DNA of 64,000 bases. Origin: an uncultured Oscillatoriales cyanobacterium (GTDB lineage: Bacteria; Cyanobacteriota; Cyanobacteriia; Cyanobacteriales; Microcoleaceae). Where the stretch lies: positions 1 to 64,000 of the forward strand of contig CAITND010000015.1 of assembly GCA_903893625.1 (NCBI GenBank), written 5' to 3'. The notes beneath the pieces are model-generated. The model did not search any database. It saw only the letters and a list, made by a program, of their open reading frames with translations, and had not been told where the DNA came from. Within the stretch, counting starts at the first letter, position 1, and each line of letters opens with the position of its first letter. Made by a program: the position numbers and the translations under genes. Below are positions 1-9,178 of the stretch, in pieces.

Positions 1-66
1 GCTCCCCCTGCTCCCCCTGCTCCCCCTGCTCCCCTGCTCCCCCCGCTCCCCCCGCTCTCCTACTCC
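1..66. repeat. C-rich short tandem repeat (CTCCCCCTG type)
   Basis: The window opens inside a degenerate array built on units such as GCTCCCCCT and GCTCCCC. The same composition, on the other strand, recurs at about 48787-48898. It lies in a spacer and does not form a coding frame with any neighbour. It is a low-complexity intergenic repeat of a kind common in filamentous cyanobacteria; the left end is cut by the window edge. Confidence 0.75.
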
Positions 67-184
67 CCTAACCCGGTACGGTAAACACAACAAAAAAAAT
101 CTGTCAAGGTATTGCAATATTTTTTAACTATCTGTTACAATCGTTTACATAGAAGACAAGCTAAAGCAGGTTAGGAGAAAAATT

Positions 185-415
185 ATGTTTACCGTTTTAA
201 TTTCCTTATTCATTGTGGGTTGGGTTGCGGCTTCTGTGATTGGGACTCAAGCTTACTTCCGAGGTGAACAAACCAAACCCATTCACCAACGGAACTGGAA
301 TTCTGACTCCTTTGAGCAAATTGCCAAGTCGGTTACAGGTCAAGAAACCGACTACAGCGTCCGCATCCCCGCCTATAGTTTGGATGCTTATGCCAGCAAT
401 AACTTAAGCAACTAA
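185..415 (+). CDS. psb35: Psb35-like photosystem II assembly protein
   Basis: This 76-residue protein has one N-terminal membrane segment (about residues 3-22) followed by a short soluble tail with the conserved-looking stretch YFRGEQTKPIHQRNW. That layout matches, from memory, the cyanobacterial Ssl2148/Psb35 family, which stabilises the CP47 assembly module and its high-light-inducible partners in the thylakoid membrane. The start is an ATG with a TTAGGAGAA ribosome-binding site a few bases upstream, and a strong terminator follows at 461-501, so it looks monocistronic. No photosystem gene is adjacent, so the assignment rests on sequence pattern and size. The coding call is firm, the family name moderate. 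Confidence 0.65.
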   Translation: MFTVLISLFIVGWVAASVIGTQAYFRGEQTKPIHQRNWNSDSFEQIAKSVTGQETDYSVRIPAYSLDAYASNNLSN

Positions 416-460
416 TTCTCTAAGGCTCAAGCTAAGAACACAAAAAATAAGTAACGTTTT

Positions 461-501
461 TACCCCTTCAATTTGTGGAAGATTGAAGGGGTATTTTTTT
501 T
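461..501 (+). terminator. Rho-independent terminator of the Psb35-like gene
   Basis: The arms TACCCCTTCAAT and ATTGAAGGGGTA pair as a 12-bp stem around a 9-nt loop, followed directly by eight T. It sits 45 bases after the stop codon on the same strand. Confidence 0.9.
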
Positions 502-511
502 GAAAAGAAGC

Positions 512-526
512 AGAAACCGGGTTTCT
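512..526. repeat. Palindromic dispersed repeat AGAAACCGGGTTTCT
   Basis: A 15-base near-palindrome lies in the spacer just beyond the 3' end of the truncated membrane-protein gene (550-825). The same core, as two inverted copies, is found at 8403-8417 and 8454-8468, so it is a dispersed element and not chance. Its position next to a shortened reading frame may mark a rearrangement point. Confidence 0.6.
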
Positions 527-549
527 GGCTGAGATTTTGCGGATGAAAT

Positions 550-825
550 TCAGATTTTTTGTTCATATTCTTGAATATCCTGATTTATTGTTGCTTTTTT
601 GGCTTTGGATTTACTCAATAAAAACCACCACAATTCTAATCCGATTAAGGCTAAACCTCCCGCCGTAACTACCATTTTTGTTGATAAGGGCTGTTCAATT
701 GTCCGCAATTGATTGTTAGTGGGTTCTGAATGGGCTTCCATTGCCCGAACTGGAGCATAATTTACGATTAAAACCGATAGCAAAATTCCGCTAAACTGCA
801 ATCCGGTTTTGATTTTTTTGTTCAT
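550..825 (-). CDS. Small membrane protein, probably a truncated cupredoxin-family protein
   Basis: The 91-residue product begins at an ATG with GGAGAT about 8 bases upstream; a start 42 bases earlier has no such site. It has a signal-like hydrophobic N-terminus (about 8-25), a polar stretch and a second membrane segment ending in LELWWFLLSKSKA. From memory that second segment is typical of cyanobacterial membrane-anchored cupredoxin proteins, in which a copper-binding domain follows at once. Here the frame stops about 20 residues later, so no copper-binding domain is present. It lies directly downstream of copA, on the same strand, 45 bases from the copA stop, which fits a copper role. It may be a decayed remnant or a short functional variant. 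Confidence 0.6.
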   Translation of the reverse strand: MNKKIKTGLQFSGILLSVLIVNYAPVRAMEAHSEPTNNQLRTIEQPLSTKMVVTAGGLALIGLELWWFLLSKSKAKKATINQDIQEYEQKI

Positions 826-870
826 GATTTTATCTCCTAATTTTAATAATAATCGTATTTTTGACAAAGG

Positions 871-3141
871 TTAGTTCAATTTAAACTGACGTAACCGTAA
901 AGCATTGGTAACAACAGAAATTGAACTCATCGCCATTGCTCCTCCTGCAATTATTGGATTCAGTAACCAACCCGTTAAGGGGTAAAGAATTCCGGCTGCA
1001 ATTGGAATTCCGGCTGAGTTATAGATAAAGGCAAAAAACAGATTTTGGCGAATATTATTCAGGGTGGCTTTGCTGAGTTTAATTGCTGTTACCAGTCCCA
1101 TTAAATCCCCTGAAATCAAGGTAATATCACTAGCAGCGATCGCAACATCTGTTCCTGTACCAATAGCAATTCCCACATCCGCTTGAGCTAAAGCAGGAGC
1201 ATCATTAATTCCATCCCCCACCATTGCCACAATTTGACGCTGTTTTTGTCGTCCTTTGCGTTCAGTTTGCAGGGATTTAATCATATTCGCTTTTTGGTCA
1301 GGACGGACTTCTGCAAATATCCGTTTAATTCCTACTTCCGAGGCGATCGCTTCTGCCGTTTTTTGATTATCTCCGGTTAACATAATCACCTCTAATCCCA
1401 TTTTTTGTAACGCTTGAATGGCGGTTTTTGATGTGGGTTTTAGCGCATCGGAAATCGCAACTAATCCTTCAATTTGTCCATCTACTGCCATCCAAGCTGT
1501 GGTTTTTCCTTCCGCCTCCCAATTCGATTGATACTGTTGTAAAGGTTCGATTTCAATCCCTAATTCTTGCATCCAGCGAGAGGTTCCAATTTGTACAAAT
1601 CGATCTGAAATATAACCTTGAACTCCCATCCCCGCTAAGGCTTGAAAATCGCGAATTTCAGGTAAGGGAAAATTAACCCCTTGTGTTTTAGCATATTGAA
1701 CAATAGCCTCCGCTAACGGATGTTCAGATTGTTGTTCTATTGCTGCGGCTAATCGTAATAATTTTAATTCATGGTCGTTATTTATTCCTCCAACGGTTAT
1801 ATAGTGGGTTACGGTGGGTTTTCCTGCGGTTAAAGTTCCGGTTTTATCTAATACAATAGCTTGAATTTTATGGGCTAACTCTAAACTATCTGCACCTTTA
1901 ATTAAGATACCATGTTCTGCCCCTAAACCTGTTCCAACCATCACAGAAGTTGGTGTTGCTAATCCCAAAGCACAGGGACAAGCAATAATTAAAACTCCGA
2001 CGGTTGTTGTGATAGCAAGGGTGAGATTTCCGGTTAAATTAAACCAGAGAATAAAAGTAGCGATCGCAATCGCAATCACAACCGGAACAAACCAACCTGT
2101 TACCTGATCGGCTAATTTTTGAATCGGAGCTTTTGACCCTTGCGCCTGTTGAACTAACTGCACAATTTGCGCTAATACCGTATCTTTTCCCACCCGTGAA
2201 GCTCTAAATTTAAAGCTTCCCATTTTATTAATTGTAGCTCCAATCACTTCATCCCCCGGATGTTTTTCAACGGGAAAACTTTCCCCCGTTACCATTGCTT
2301 CATCAACGGTAGAATTCCCTTCTATTAATTCCCCATCAACGGGGATTTTTTCACCCGGACGGACTCGAATAATATCACCAACATTCACCGCTTCAATGGG
2401 AATATCAATTTCTTCTCCAGACCGAATCACACGGGCGGTTTTTGCTTGTAATCCCATTAATTTTTTAATCGCATCGGAGGTTTTTCCTCTGGCGCGGTGT
2501 TCTAATAATTGACCGAGTAAAATCAAGGTAATAATCACAACGGCTGATTCATAATAGACATCCGCCGATAAGCCTTGATTTAGGAAAAATTGTGGAAAAA
2601 AGGTGACAAAAATAGAATACAAATAAGCCGCGCCTGTCCCCACCGCTATCAAAGTATTCATATCCGCTTGATGACGTTTTAACCCTTTCCATGCTCCCAT
2701 AAAAAAGGTTTGACCCGACCAAAATAGAATCGGAGTTGTTAGGATTAATTGTAACCAAGGGTTGTGCATCCAAGGGGGAATAAAGGGTAAATTTAAACCC
2801 GTCATCATCGGTAATCCTCCGATGACTAAAAACACACTCACAATGGCACTTATTAACACTTTTTGCGTTAATTTTTGTTCGATTTCTCGGTTCTCTTTTT
2901 CGCTATCTTGGAGATCAGATGTTGTATCTTCTATGGGGTGAGCAGTATATCCCGCATCTGTAACCGCCTGTTGAATTTGCTCAATATTAGTTTGATTAGA
3001 ATCAAATTCAACTGTTGCTTGTTCTGCGCCAAAATTAACATGACAAATCGCAACCCCATCAACATTTTGAATCGCTGTTTCTATGGTATTGGCGCAGGAG
3101 GCGCACCCCATCCCCTTTAATCGTAAATAGCTTGTTTTCAT
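871..3141 (-). CDS. copA: Copper-exporting P1B-type ATPase CopA
   Basis: This is a heavy-metal P-type ATPase of 756 residues, the usual length. In order it carries an N-terminal metal-binding HMA domain with GMGCASC (residues 10-16), eight predicted membrane helices, the translocation motif CPC (about 389), the phosphorylation motif DKTGTLT (about 432), SEHPL of the nucleotide-binding domain (about 477) and GDGINDAP (about 644). A YN motif in helix 7 and MSSISVV near the C-terminus (about 739) are signatures of the Cu(I) subgroup (P1B-1). It should pump Cu(I) out of the cytoplasm, possibly into the thylakoid. GGAG precedes the ATG by 10 bases. The promoter at 3194-3225 is overspaced as in MerR-regulated metal genes. 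The small membrane protein gene follows on the same strand. Confidence 0.95.
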   Translation of the reverse strand: MKTSYLRLKGMGCASCANTIETAIQNVDGVAICHVNFGAEQATVEFDSNQTNIEQIQQAVTDAGYTAHPIEDTTSDLQDSEKENREIEQKLTQKVLISAIVSVFLVIGGLPMMTGLNLPFIPPWMHNPWLQLILTTPILFWSGQTFFMGAWKGLKRHQADMNTLIAVGTGAAYLYSIFVTFFPQFFLNQGLSADVYYESAVVIITLILLGQLLEHRARGKTSDAIKKLMGLQAKTARVIRSGEEIDIPIEAVNVGDIIRVRPGEKIPVDGELIEGNSTVDEAMVTGESFPVEKHPGDEVIGATINKMGSFKFRASRVGKDTVLAQIVQLVQQAQGSKAPIQKLADQVTGWFVPVVIAIAIATFILWFNLTGNLTLAITTTVGVLIIACPCALGLATPTSVMVGTGLGAEHGILIKGADSLELAHKIQAIVLDKTGTLTAGKPTVTHYITVGGINNDHELKLLRLAAAIEQQSEHPLAEAIVQYAKTQGVNFPLPEIRDFQALAGMGVQGYISDRFVQIGTSRWMQELGIEIEPLQQYQSNWEAEGKTTAWMAVDGQIEGLVAISDALKPTSKTAIQALQKMGLEVIMLTGDNQKTAEAIASEVGIKRIFAEVRPDQKANMIKSLQTERKGRQKQRQIVAMVGDGINDAPALAQADVGIAIGTGTDVAIAASDITLISGDLMGLVTAIKLSKATLNNIRQNLFFAFIYNSAGIPIAAGILYPLTGWLLNPIIAGGAMAMSSISVVTNALRLRQFKLN

Positions 3142-3193
3142 GGTTTAAACTCCATTCTGAGTTCAGTTAGGCTACAATTTGCTGTTAGCTTTT

Positions 3194-3225
3194 ATTCTAA
3201 AGTCTCCTCTTTACTGGAGTGTCAA
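3194..3225 (-). promoter_or_regulatory. Overspaced MerR-type promoter of copA
   Basis: On the minus strand, TTGACA (3220-3225) and TAGAAT (3194-3199) are separated by 20 bases instead of 17. The spacer carries a rough dyad with CTCC and GGAG half-sites. Overspaced promoters with a central dyad are the hallmark of MerR-family metal regulators such as CueR, ZntR and CoaR, which twist the DNA to align the two boxes. The predicted transcript start is about 45 bases before the copA start codon. No MerR gene is in the window. The dyad is imperfect, so the regulator call is an inference. Confidence 0.55.
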
Positions 3226-3254
3226 GGGGTATGGAAAATTAAATTTGTAATCGC

Positions 3255-4693
3255 TTATAACCCGCTAGGATGTATGGGTAAGGTGACTGTAACGGTTGTT
3301 CCTTGATTAATTTGACTTTCTAAATACATTTGACCGTGATGATTTTCCACAATGGCTTGAGCGATCGCTAAACCCAAACCTGACCCCCCACTATGGCGAT
3401 GAGTACGAGAGGGATCAACGCGATAAAAACGATCAAAAATATGGGGTAATGCTTCAGAAGTAATCCCAATTCCTGTGTCTTTAATTATAACTTGTAATCC
3501 TTCAAATTTCAAGAGGGAATAATTTTTTCCCAAGATTCTGTTACTTTTCCTAATCCGGGTTGTCGTTTAGATTTAGACAGTTGTTTTAATTCAATATTAA
3601 TCTTACCACCAGAGGGCGTATACTGCACAGCATTACTGACTAAATTTGTAAATAATCGCACTAATTGATCCCAATCTCCCTGTAAAGTAAAGGGTTCAGT
3701 TTCGGCTAAAGGAGGGTTATCTGAATTAACAATAATATCTTTAGAATCTTCAATAAAATTTAAGCAAAGATGGATTCCTTGTTGAGTTGCGATCGCTGTT
3801 TGTTCTTCGATAATTTCCATCAATAACCCATCTAAAGGAATAGCAAAAAATTGCGGTTTAACAATACCGCTATCCTGTCGAGCTAAAAATAATAAATCAT
3901 CCACTAACCGACCTAAACGGCGAGTAATTCGTTCAATTACTTGCAGTTGTTGTTGTTCGGAACTGGATAAATTAGGTTCTGCTAAAGCGACTTGTACATT
4001 GGTTTGAATCATCGCAATCGGATTTCTTAATTCGTGGGACGCATCGGCGGTAAATTGTTTTAACCGTTGATAGGAATCTCGCACAGGTTCCATTGCTAAA
4101 CCGGATAAAAACCAGCCAATTGCAGCTACAGCAATTAACATCAAAATTGTTCCTAATGTTAAATCTAAAATTAACTGACGGATGGGTTTTGTCACTTCAA
4201 ACCAAGGATGACTAACTCGTAAATAGCCTAATACTTGTCGTCCAATTTCTACCCGGTCTGTGACTTGTCTTAAAATCATTTCTGAAGCGTTCAATTGTTC
4301 AGAAATATGAACAGTTTCTCCACTACGATTAAGATGAACTGGAATATCCAATGCTTGAGAAAACGTAGACCATAATAATTCTCCCGTCGAACTAAACCAT
4401 TCAATATCAATATGATCATCTTCAACGGTATTGGAATTATTTCTAAAACTGGCTTCAACATTGACTTGAAATTGACCTGCTAAGACCACAGGAGACATCG
4501 CCGGAGGGGTAGCAAAAGGTTCAATTACCAGAGAACGTTCTACCACTTCTACAACGTGATTTAAAGTATCGTCAATGCGTTCAATTAAGGTATTTCTAAC
4601 ATAGAAATAAAACCCACTCGCAAATAATAATAATAAAATAGCTGTTACTGCGGTATACCAAATTGCTAACCGTCGCCGGGTTGCTTGAAACAT
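3255..4693 (-). pseudogene. Sensor histidine kinase interrupted by a one-base frameshift
   Basis: The first frame (3509-4693) encodes a membrane sensor kinase: N-terminal helix (about 13-30), periplasmic region, second helix (about 178-200), H-box SHELRNP (about 220) and N-box NAVQYTPSGG (about 355). It then stops. The next frame (down to 3255) continues with the ATP-binding motifs DTGIGI and GGSGLGLA. The two overlap around an A6 run (T6 at 3523-3528 on the plus strand); one extra A there would join them into a single kinase of about 478 residues. No response regulator gene adjoins it, although such kinases usually have one, and the next upstream gene is divergent. The choices are a recent mutation, slippage at the A run, or a homopolymer base-call error. 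Confidence 0.8.
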
Positions 4694-4757
4694 AAGTTAT
4701 AAATTTTTGCTAATCTATGAATAGGTTACAATTCTATTTTAGGATAAGGAAAACACA

Positions 4758-5339
4758 ATGATTTTACAAGTTGAAGCCCAACAAATCTATACCCTTGAAG
4801 AATATCTCGATTTTGAGGTTAATTCCTCAGAACGCCATGAATATATTAACGGTGAAATTAGACTCATGACAGGTGGAACTCCCAATCATAATCAAATTGC
4901 TCTTAATTTGAGTGGAACACTAAATTTTGCCCTCAAGCGTCAACCCTATCGCGTATTTGTTACCGATCAACGTCTTTGGATTCCCGAAAAACGCCTCTAT
5001 ACCTATCCTGATATTATAGTTATTCAGGGTGATATTCAACTGCAAGAAGGCAGAAAAGATACGATTACAAATCCGTTAATCATTGCAGAAGTGTTATCAG
5101 CATCAACCCGAAATTACGACAAAGACGAAAAATTTGCAGCCTATCGCACCCTCCCCACTTTTCAAGAATATCTTCTTATTGATCAATATACGATTCATAT
5201 TGAACATTATTATAAAACAGATGAAAAACACTGGATATTTGTGGAGTATAATGATAGCAATGAAACCCTATCCCTTAACTCTATTTCGTTTGAAATTTCT
5301 GTGGCTGATATTTATGATAAAGTTGAGTTTGAGTCCTAA
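4758..5339 (+). CDS. Uma2 family endonuclease (DUF820)
   Basis: The 193-residue protein has the Uma2/DUF820 layout: YTLEEYLDFE near the N-terminus, SERHEYINGEI, a strand ending YPDIIVI with the acidic residue of a PD-(D/E)XK-like core, the second acidic position in IIAEVLS, and the family tail FAAYRTLPTFQEYLLID. This family is greatly expanded in cyanobacteria and is thought to be a restriction-like nuclease, but no substrate is established. The ATG has AAGGAAAA upstream. Its stop overlaps by four bases the end of the HEPN gene on the other strand, so the two genes converge tail to tail with no room for a terminator. Confidence 0.85.
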   Translation: MILQVEAQQIYTLEEYLDFEVNSSERHEYINGEIRLMTGGTPNHNQIALNLSGTLNFALKRQPYRVFVTDQRLWIPEKRLYTYPDIIVIQGDIQLQEGRKDTITNPLIIAEVLSASTRNYDKDEKFAAYRTLPTFQEYLLIDQYTIHIEHYYKTDEKHWIFVEYNDSNETLSLNSISFEISVADIYDKVEFES

Positions 5340-6103
5340 ATCTGATCATCTTGTTGTAGAATTTGATCAATACTCTCAACCACTTGCTCAATAAAGGTAA
5401 CAGCATCATTAACTAGGTTGTCATCAATAGGCCAACGATCACCAATATTAAAGGTTGGATTTCTATCTGCTTCATGAGCAATTTTATTTCTTCGCTCAAT
5501 AATCGCATTCAGTTGTTGTTTAGTATCTCGTGTTGATCTTCCTATTTTAACAGCGACTTCATCCCACAATTTTTTATCGGAAATTAACCGAATCACATCA
5601 GCAATTTTATCGGGTTGTTGAAAGCTTTTATAACTTAATTGTTCTCTAATCTCATTTTCTAACAAGGAAATATTATTTAGTTTATTGGAAAGACTCTGAG
5701 ATATTACAGGAAGTAAATTAGAGAGGGTTTGAGGTTGTTCTAAAAATTCCTCACCCTGTATTTGTTGCACTTCATCTTTTAACCAAGATTCAATATCAAG
5801 AGCTATAATTCTATCTTGGCGTGCTGTACCTAACGAGACTTGAAAACGATCAAAGGCTGATTGAGTTGTATTCGCATTAATCCTGGGTTCAGGACGTTGA
5901 CCTCGATAAATTTCTAACATCCCCAACGTGACAACTTCATGAACATAATAATCTAATGCACTCACCGCTAAAACCAAAGCACCTCTTAAAATATCTGAGA
6001 TATCTAAAACATTAGTCGATTGAGCTTTAATAGAATTATGCAGAGCAATTAAATCTCGAACACGACCTATACTAATCCGAAATTGATCAATTACTGACTG
6101 CAT
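5336..6103 (-). CDS. RiboL-PSP-HEPN-type RNase, partner of a ParA ATPase
   Basis: This 255-residue protein is mostly alpha-helical. Its C-terminal half has ERRNKIAHEADRNP (about 204-217), which contains the R-x4-H motif that forms the active site of HEPN ribonucleases. The N-terminal part (LRGALVLAVSALDYYVHEVV) resembles the RiboL-PSP-HEPN branch. HEPN proteins act as toxins, abortive-infection effectors or RNA-processing enzymes. Its start codon lies inside the 3' end of the ParA-like gene (17-base overlap), so translation of the two is probably coupled. The function of this pair is unknown to me; control of an RNase by a ParA-type switch is an inference. Confidence 0.7.
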   Translation of the reverse strand: MQSVIDQFRISIGRVRDLIALHNSIKAQSTNVLDISDILRGALVLAVSALDYYVHEVVTLGMLEIYRGQRPEPRINANTTQSAFDRFQVSLGTARQDRIIALDIESWLKDEVQQIQGEEFLEQPQTLSNLLPVISQSLSNKLNNISLLENEIREQLSYKSFQQPDKIADVIRLISDKKLWDEVAVKIGRSTRDTKQQLNAIIERRNKIAHEADRNPTFNIGDRWPIDDNLVNDAVTFIEQVVESIDQILQQDDQI

Positions 6104-7148
6104 AAGCGGAGGTTAATCCAATCACTTTATCGGCTAAGTTTGAGAAACAAAGTCTAAATTCTTGTTGCTTATTTTGATTTTGTTCTAATAAGCTACCCGT
6201 TAGCTTTACATGATCTGCTGTTAAGGCATAAACTGGGGTTTGGTATTCTTGAGATAATGCAATTAAACTATTGAAATCAGGAATTTTTGCTAAAGTAAAT
6301 GTATCTTGAATCCCCTCGTATTTATAAGCTCCCTTTGGTAATGTCATATTATTGGTTTGTAAAATAGGAACTAGCTTACAACTCACAGTTTCCTCGATTT
6401 TTTGAATCCGCTTTTGAAAAGCCCTTGTTTCTTGGCCATTTTCAATCCGATAATTCTGTATAATTGTTCCTAGAAAACGTAATGTCACATCAGGAAAAGG
6501 ATAATCAGCATCTCTTAAAATTGGCAAAGCATTAGCTGATTTAGCCCAACGATACCACTTCGGTAAGACTTTCGATAAAGAATCAATTGCCATGACTGAG
6601 AAAAAGTCAGCCGTTGTAGGAACCATAAAAAAGTCACTAATCATCAACAAATTCTGATTAATTGCTCCTAAACTGGGACTCATATCAATTAAAATATAGT
6701 CAGCCTCAAACTTTTCAGCCGTTCTTTCAAATAAATAATTAATCGCACCGGGTAAATTTTTCAGCGTTTGAATTGATCCGCTTAACTCTTGTGCAAGACT
6801 CAGCGTAACTTCATACTCGGCAAATCCCACATTACCTGGAAGCAAAAATAATCCGTCTCGACCTTCTATTGGGATACAATCTATAGCTTCAATCGCTTTA
6901 GGTTGAGACTCAAATGCAGGAGCCAAACCTGTTTTAATGTTAGATTTTGTATGATAAATTTGTTCTATTCTTTCTTCACCTTCTTCTGTTCCTTCTCCTA
7001 ATGCCATTCCCGTTAAATTACACTGAGAATCGGTATCGGCTAATATTACTTTCTTACCTTTCTCTGCCAGCATCCAACCTAGATTAAAGGTAGTTGTTGT
7101 TTTGCTAACACCACCTTTATGATTAAAGAGAGCAATTTTTTGAACCAT
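6087..7148 (-). CDS. ParA/Soj-family ATPase upstream of the HEPN gene
   Basis: The 353-residue protein carries the deviant Walker A of the ParA/MinD family, KGGVSKTT (residues 11-18), followed by ADTDSQCNLTG and a Walker B-like ILIDMSPSLGAINQ. It is longer than a minimal ParA, with an added central region (about 190-260). There is no ParB-like gene beside it, and the gene that follows, overlapping by 17 bases, encodes a HEPN RNase. This argues against chromosome or plasmid partition and for a defence or toxin-antitoxin type role, though that is inference. The ATG follows a weak ribosome-binding sequence. The flanking genes and the spacer at 7149-7523 give no sign of a plasmid. Confidence 0.85.
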   Translation of the reverse strand: MVQKIALFNHKGGVSKTTTTFNLGWMLAEKGKKVILADTDSQCNLTGMALGEGTEEGEERIEQIYHTKSNIKTGLAPAFESQPKAIEAIDCIPIEGRDGLFLLPGNVGFAEYEVTLSLAQELSGSIQTLKNLPGAINYLFERTAEKFEADYILIDMSPSLGAINQNLLMISDFFMVPTTADFFSVMAIDSLSKVLPKWYRWAKSANALPILRDADYPFPDVTLRFLGTIIQNYRIENGQETRAFQKRIQKIEETVSCKLVPILQTNNMTLPKGAYKYEGIQDTFTLAKIPDFNSLIALSQEYQTPVYALTADHVKLTGSLLEQNQNKQQEFRLCFSNLADKVIGLTSAYAVSN

Positions 7149-7523
7149 TGTAATTAACCTTGTAATTAACAGAATGGAATAGTTTGATTATAGCTTCAAA
7201 TTGTTTATCATGTCAATGTATTTTATCCTAGAGTCTCTTTTTCTTCTACTTTTAAATGATTGATTTCTAGTTTTTCCAAAATAAAATGCTTTTAATTAAT
7301 GAAGTGAACCCTCCTAAACCGAGTAAATGGTAATCATCATTCCAGTTCTTCATTTAATCGTTCTCCTGTTTGATGGGTATTTTCTAGAAGATTACCTAAA
7401 TTATCGCGGGTTTGTAATAGACAACTCTCTCCTCTTTAAAATTGCAAAATCCTGAACACAAGACGACTACTTTACAGCCATCTCGCGTTCAGGATTAAGT
7501 TGAATCTTCCGCGTTTTAACTAA
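7149..7523. other. Intergenic stretch between ParA and heme oxygenase genes
   Basis: About 375 bases, AT-rich. It holds the 5' region of the ParA-HEPN pair at one end and the inverted repeat at 7448-7496 at the other. I see no further gene in it. Confidence 0.5.
7448..7496 (-). terminator. Inverted repeat after the heme oxygenase gene, possible terminator
   Basis: AATCCTGAAC and GTTCAGGATT are perfect 10-base arms around a 29-base loop, starting 27 bases after the heme oxygenase stop. The downstream T-rich stretch is short (TTTTGC), so termination is plausible but not strong. Confidence 0.5.
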
Positions 7524-8246
7524 TTATTCGGCGGCGGTTGCTAACTCTTCCGTTGACCCTTGGTTACGGCGGCGAGTTAAGCTATTGAATAACATTTGAC
7601 CAATGGCTTTAATTAAATTGCCTTCTAATTCATTGAACATTTTCATATTCATCCCGAAGGCATCATTGGCTTCATTAACAATCCGAGTCGCCATGTCTTG
7701 ATCAATATCAACACTATCCATTTGTTGACGATAATTGACTTTAAAAGCTTTTTCGTCAGGAATATCGTTGAACTCATAAAATTGAGTTCCTTTTCCATCT
7801 GGCAGGTTCATGGCATTTTGAGCAATTCCTTTGAGAATTTGCCCCCCAGATAAATCACCCATATAGCGAGTATACAAATGAGCAATTAGCAATTCGGGTT
7901 GAGAATTTGATACTTCCCGAATCCGAGCAAGATAGGCTTTTCCTGCTTCGGAAGGTTGTACTTCTTCCTTCCAATTTTCTCCATAATAAAAGTGTAAATC
8001 CTGCTCTAAATTTTGCTTCCGATTCAGTTCAGGAAAATACAATTTAGACAAAACAGGATGGTTGCGGTGGCGTTCCATCTCCTCTTCCATTGCGGAGTAG
8101 ACAAAATAGAGATTTCCCGCTAATTTCCGGTAAGATGTCTTTTCTACCGTACCCTTTAAAAAGCACTTGATAAAACCGACATTTTCCGCCATTGTGTGAG
8201 ACTTCTTCGTGCCTTCTCGCAGTTGGGTTGCTAAGTTAACGCTCAT
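7524..8246 (-). CDS. ho1: Biliverdin-producing heme oxygenase
   Basis: This 240-residue protein is a full-length HO1/PbsA-type heme oxygenase. The proximal heme ligand is the His in KKSHTMAENV (residue 17), and the distal helix carries the flexible GDLSGGQ motif. It opens heme to biliverdin IX-alpha using ferredoxin, the first step in making phycocyanobilin for the phycobilisome, of which the core linker ApcE is encoded at 40376-43120. It is cytoplasmic and transcribed alone, with the inverted repeat at 7448-7496 behind it. No second heme oxygenase or hemN-like anaerobic set is nearby, so this is probably the aerobic housekeeping copy. Confidence 0.95.
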   Translation of the reverse strand: MSVNLATQLREGTKKSHTMAENVGFIKCFLKGTVEKTSYRKLAGNLYFVYSAMEEEMERHRNHPVLSKLYFPELNRKQNLEQDLHFYYGENWKEEVQPSEAGKAYLARIREVSNSQPELLIAHLYTRYMGDLSGGQILKGIAQNAMNLPDGKGTQFYEFNDIPDEKAFKVNYRQQMDSVDIDQDMATRIVNEANDAFGMNMKMFNELEGNLIKAIGQMLFNSLTRRRNQGSTEELATAAE

Positions 8247-8402
8247 ACTAAAAATTTAATCCCAAAGCTAAATTCAACAATAGGCGTCTTGCTAATGACA
8301 GCACCGTGAAAAACCGCCTAATTATTAAGATTAAACTGATTTGATAAAAAATAGTGTTAAGAATTGTCACATTTACGGTTTGAGATGCTTCACGGGTCGT
8401 TC

Positions 8403-8468
8403 AGAAACCGGGTTTTTGCCCCAACATTTAGGATAATTATCAACAATCTAGCTAAAAACCCGGTTTCT
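8403..8468. repeat. Inverted pair of AGAAACCGGGTTT repeats
   Basis: Two perfect 15-base arms (8403-8417 and 8454-8468) face each other across 36 bases in the spacer between ho1 and surE. They share the AGAAACCGGGTTT core with 512-526. Transcripts of surE would fold this into a long hairpin a few bases after the stop, so it may also serve as a terminator. Confidence 0.65.
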
Positions 8469-8475
8469 TTCTAAC

Positions 8476-9153
8476 CTACAATTTAATTAAAGTAACAGCG
8501 ATTTTCCCCCGGAAACAAACCTCGACATCTGTTCCCAGTTCATAGGTGCGATCGCTATAATTTCCATGATAATAAAAATAATCTCCTTCTCTTCTATAGT
8601 TAATTGGTAAAGATTGGGTTCCTAGTTTACAAAATACAATATCTGGGTCGGGTTCTTCCGGTTCTAAATAGGGAAAATTGACATTCCAAAAACACCCGCG
8701 TTGGGGAGGATGTTTCATTAATTCATCTAAGACTAAATTTGCCCAACGAGTCGCCGTTTTCCAGTTTACGGGTTTTCCTCCTTTCCGATATTGCGATAAA
8801 GCGATCGCCGGAATTCCCTGAATTGCTGCTTCCCGAACCGCCGCTACCGTCCCGGAAATATAGACATCAACCCCCATATTTCCTCCTGGATTAATCCCTG
8901 AAATTACCCAACTTAAATCAGGACAAAGATCAGACACCGCTAACCGAATACAATCTGCTGGAGTTCCCCCAATTGCATATTCGATTTCAGACCGTTTTTC
9001 AACATGAATTCCTTGGTGAGTTGTGACTTGATGACCACATTGAGAATATTCTTTTTGGGGAGCAATCCAGATTTTTTCTCCAGAAATTGCCTTCCCTAAA
9101 GCTCGAATTCCCGGCGCATCAATGCCATCATCATTCGTTAATACTATTTTCAT
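8476..9153 (-). CDS. surE: 5'/3'-nucleotidase SurE
   Basis: The 225-residue protein opens with MKIVLTNDDGIDAPGI, whose Asp-Asp pair and following residues bind the catalytic metal in SurE, and carries the other family landmarks GGTPADCI and SGINPGGNMG. It removes phosphate from nucleoside monophosphates and is linked to stationary-phase survival. The sequence is slightly short at the C-terminus compared with enterobacterial SurE but matches cyanobacterial lengths. Downstream lies the inverted repeat pair at 8403-8468. Upstream, a heptamer array (9179-9224) separates it from recG. Confidence 0.93.
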   Translation of the reverse strand: MKIVLTNDDGIDAPGIRALGKAISGEKIWIAPQKEYSQCGHQVTTHQGIHVEKRSEIEYAIGGTPADCIRLAVSDLCPDLSWVISGINPGGNMGVDVYISGTVAAVREAAIQGIPAIALSQYRKGGKPVNWKTATRWANLVLDELMKHPPQRGCFWNVNFPYLEPEEPDPDIVFCKLGTQSLPINYRREGDYFYYHGNYSDRTYELGTDVEVCFRGKIAVTLIKL

Positions 9154-9178
9154 TTTTTTTAGGGAATAGGGAATGGGT

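Noticed and set aside
3509-3533. Programmed -1 frameshift joining the two halves of the kinase
   Set aside because: The required shift is -1 but the A run does not form a classic X-XXY-YYZ heptamer in the zero frame and no stimulatory hairpin is seen; mutation, slippage or a base-call error is simpler.
5083-5394. Second plus-strand frame inside the Uma2 gene
   Set aside because: Overlaps the Uma2 frame and reads as a low-complexity Ile-rich shadow.
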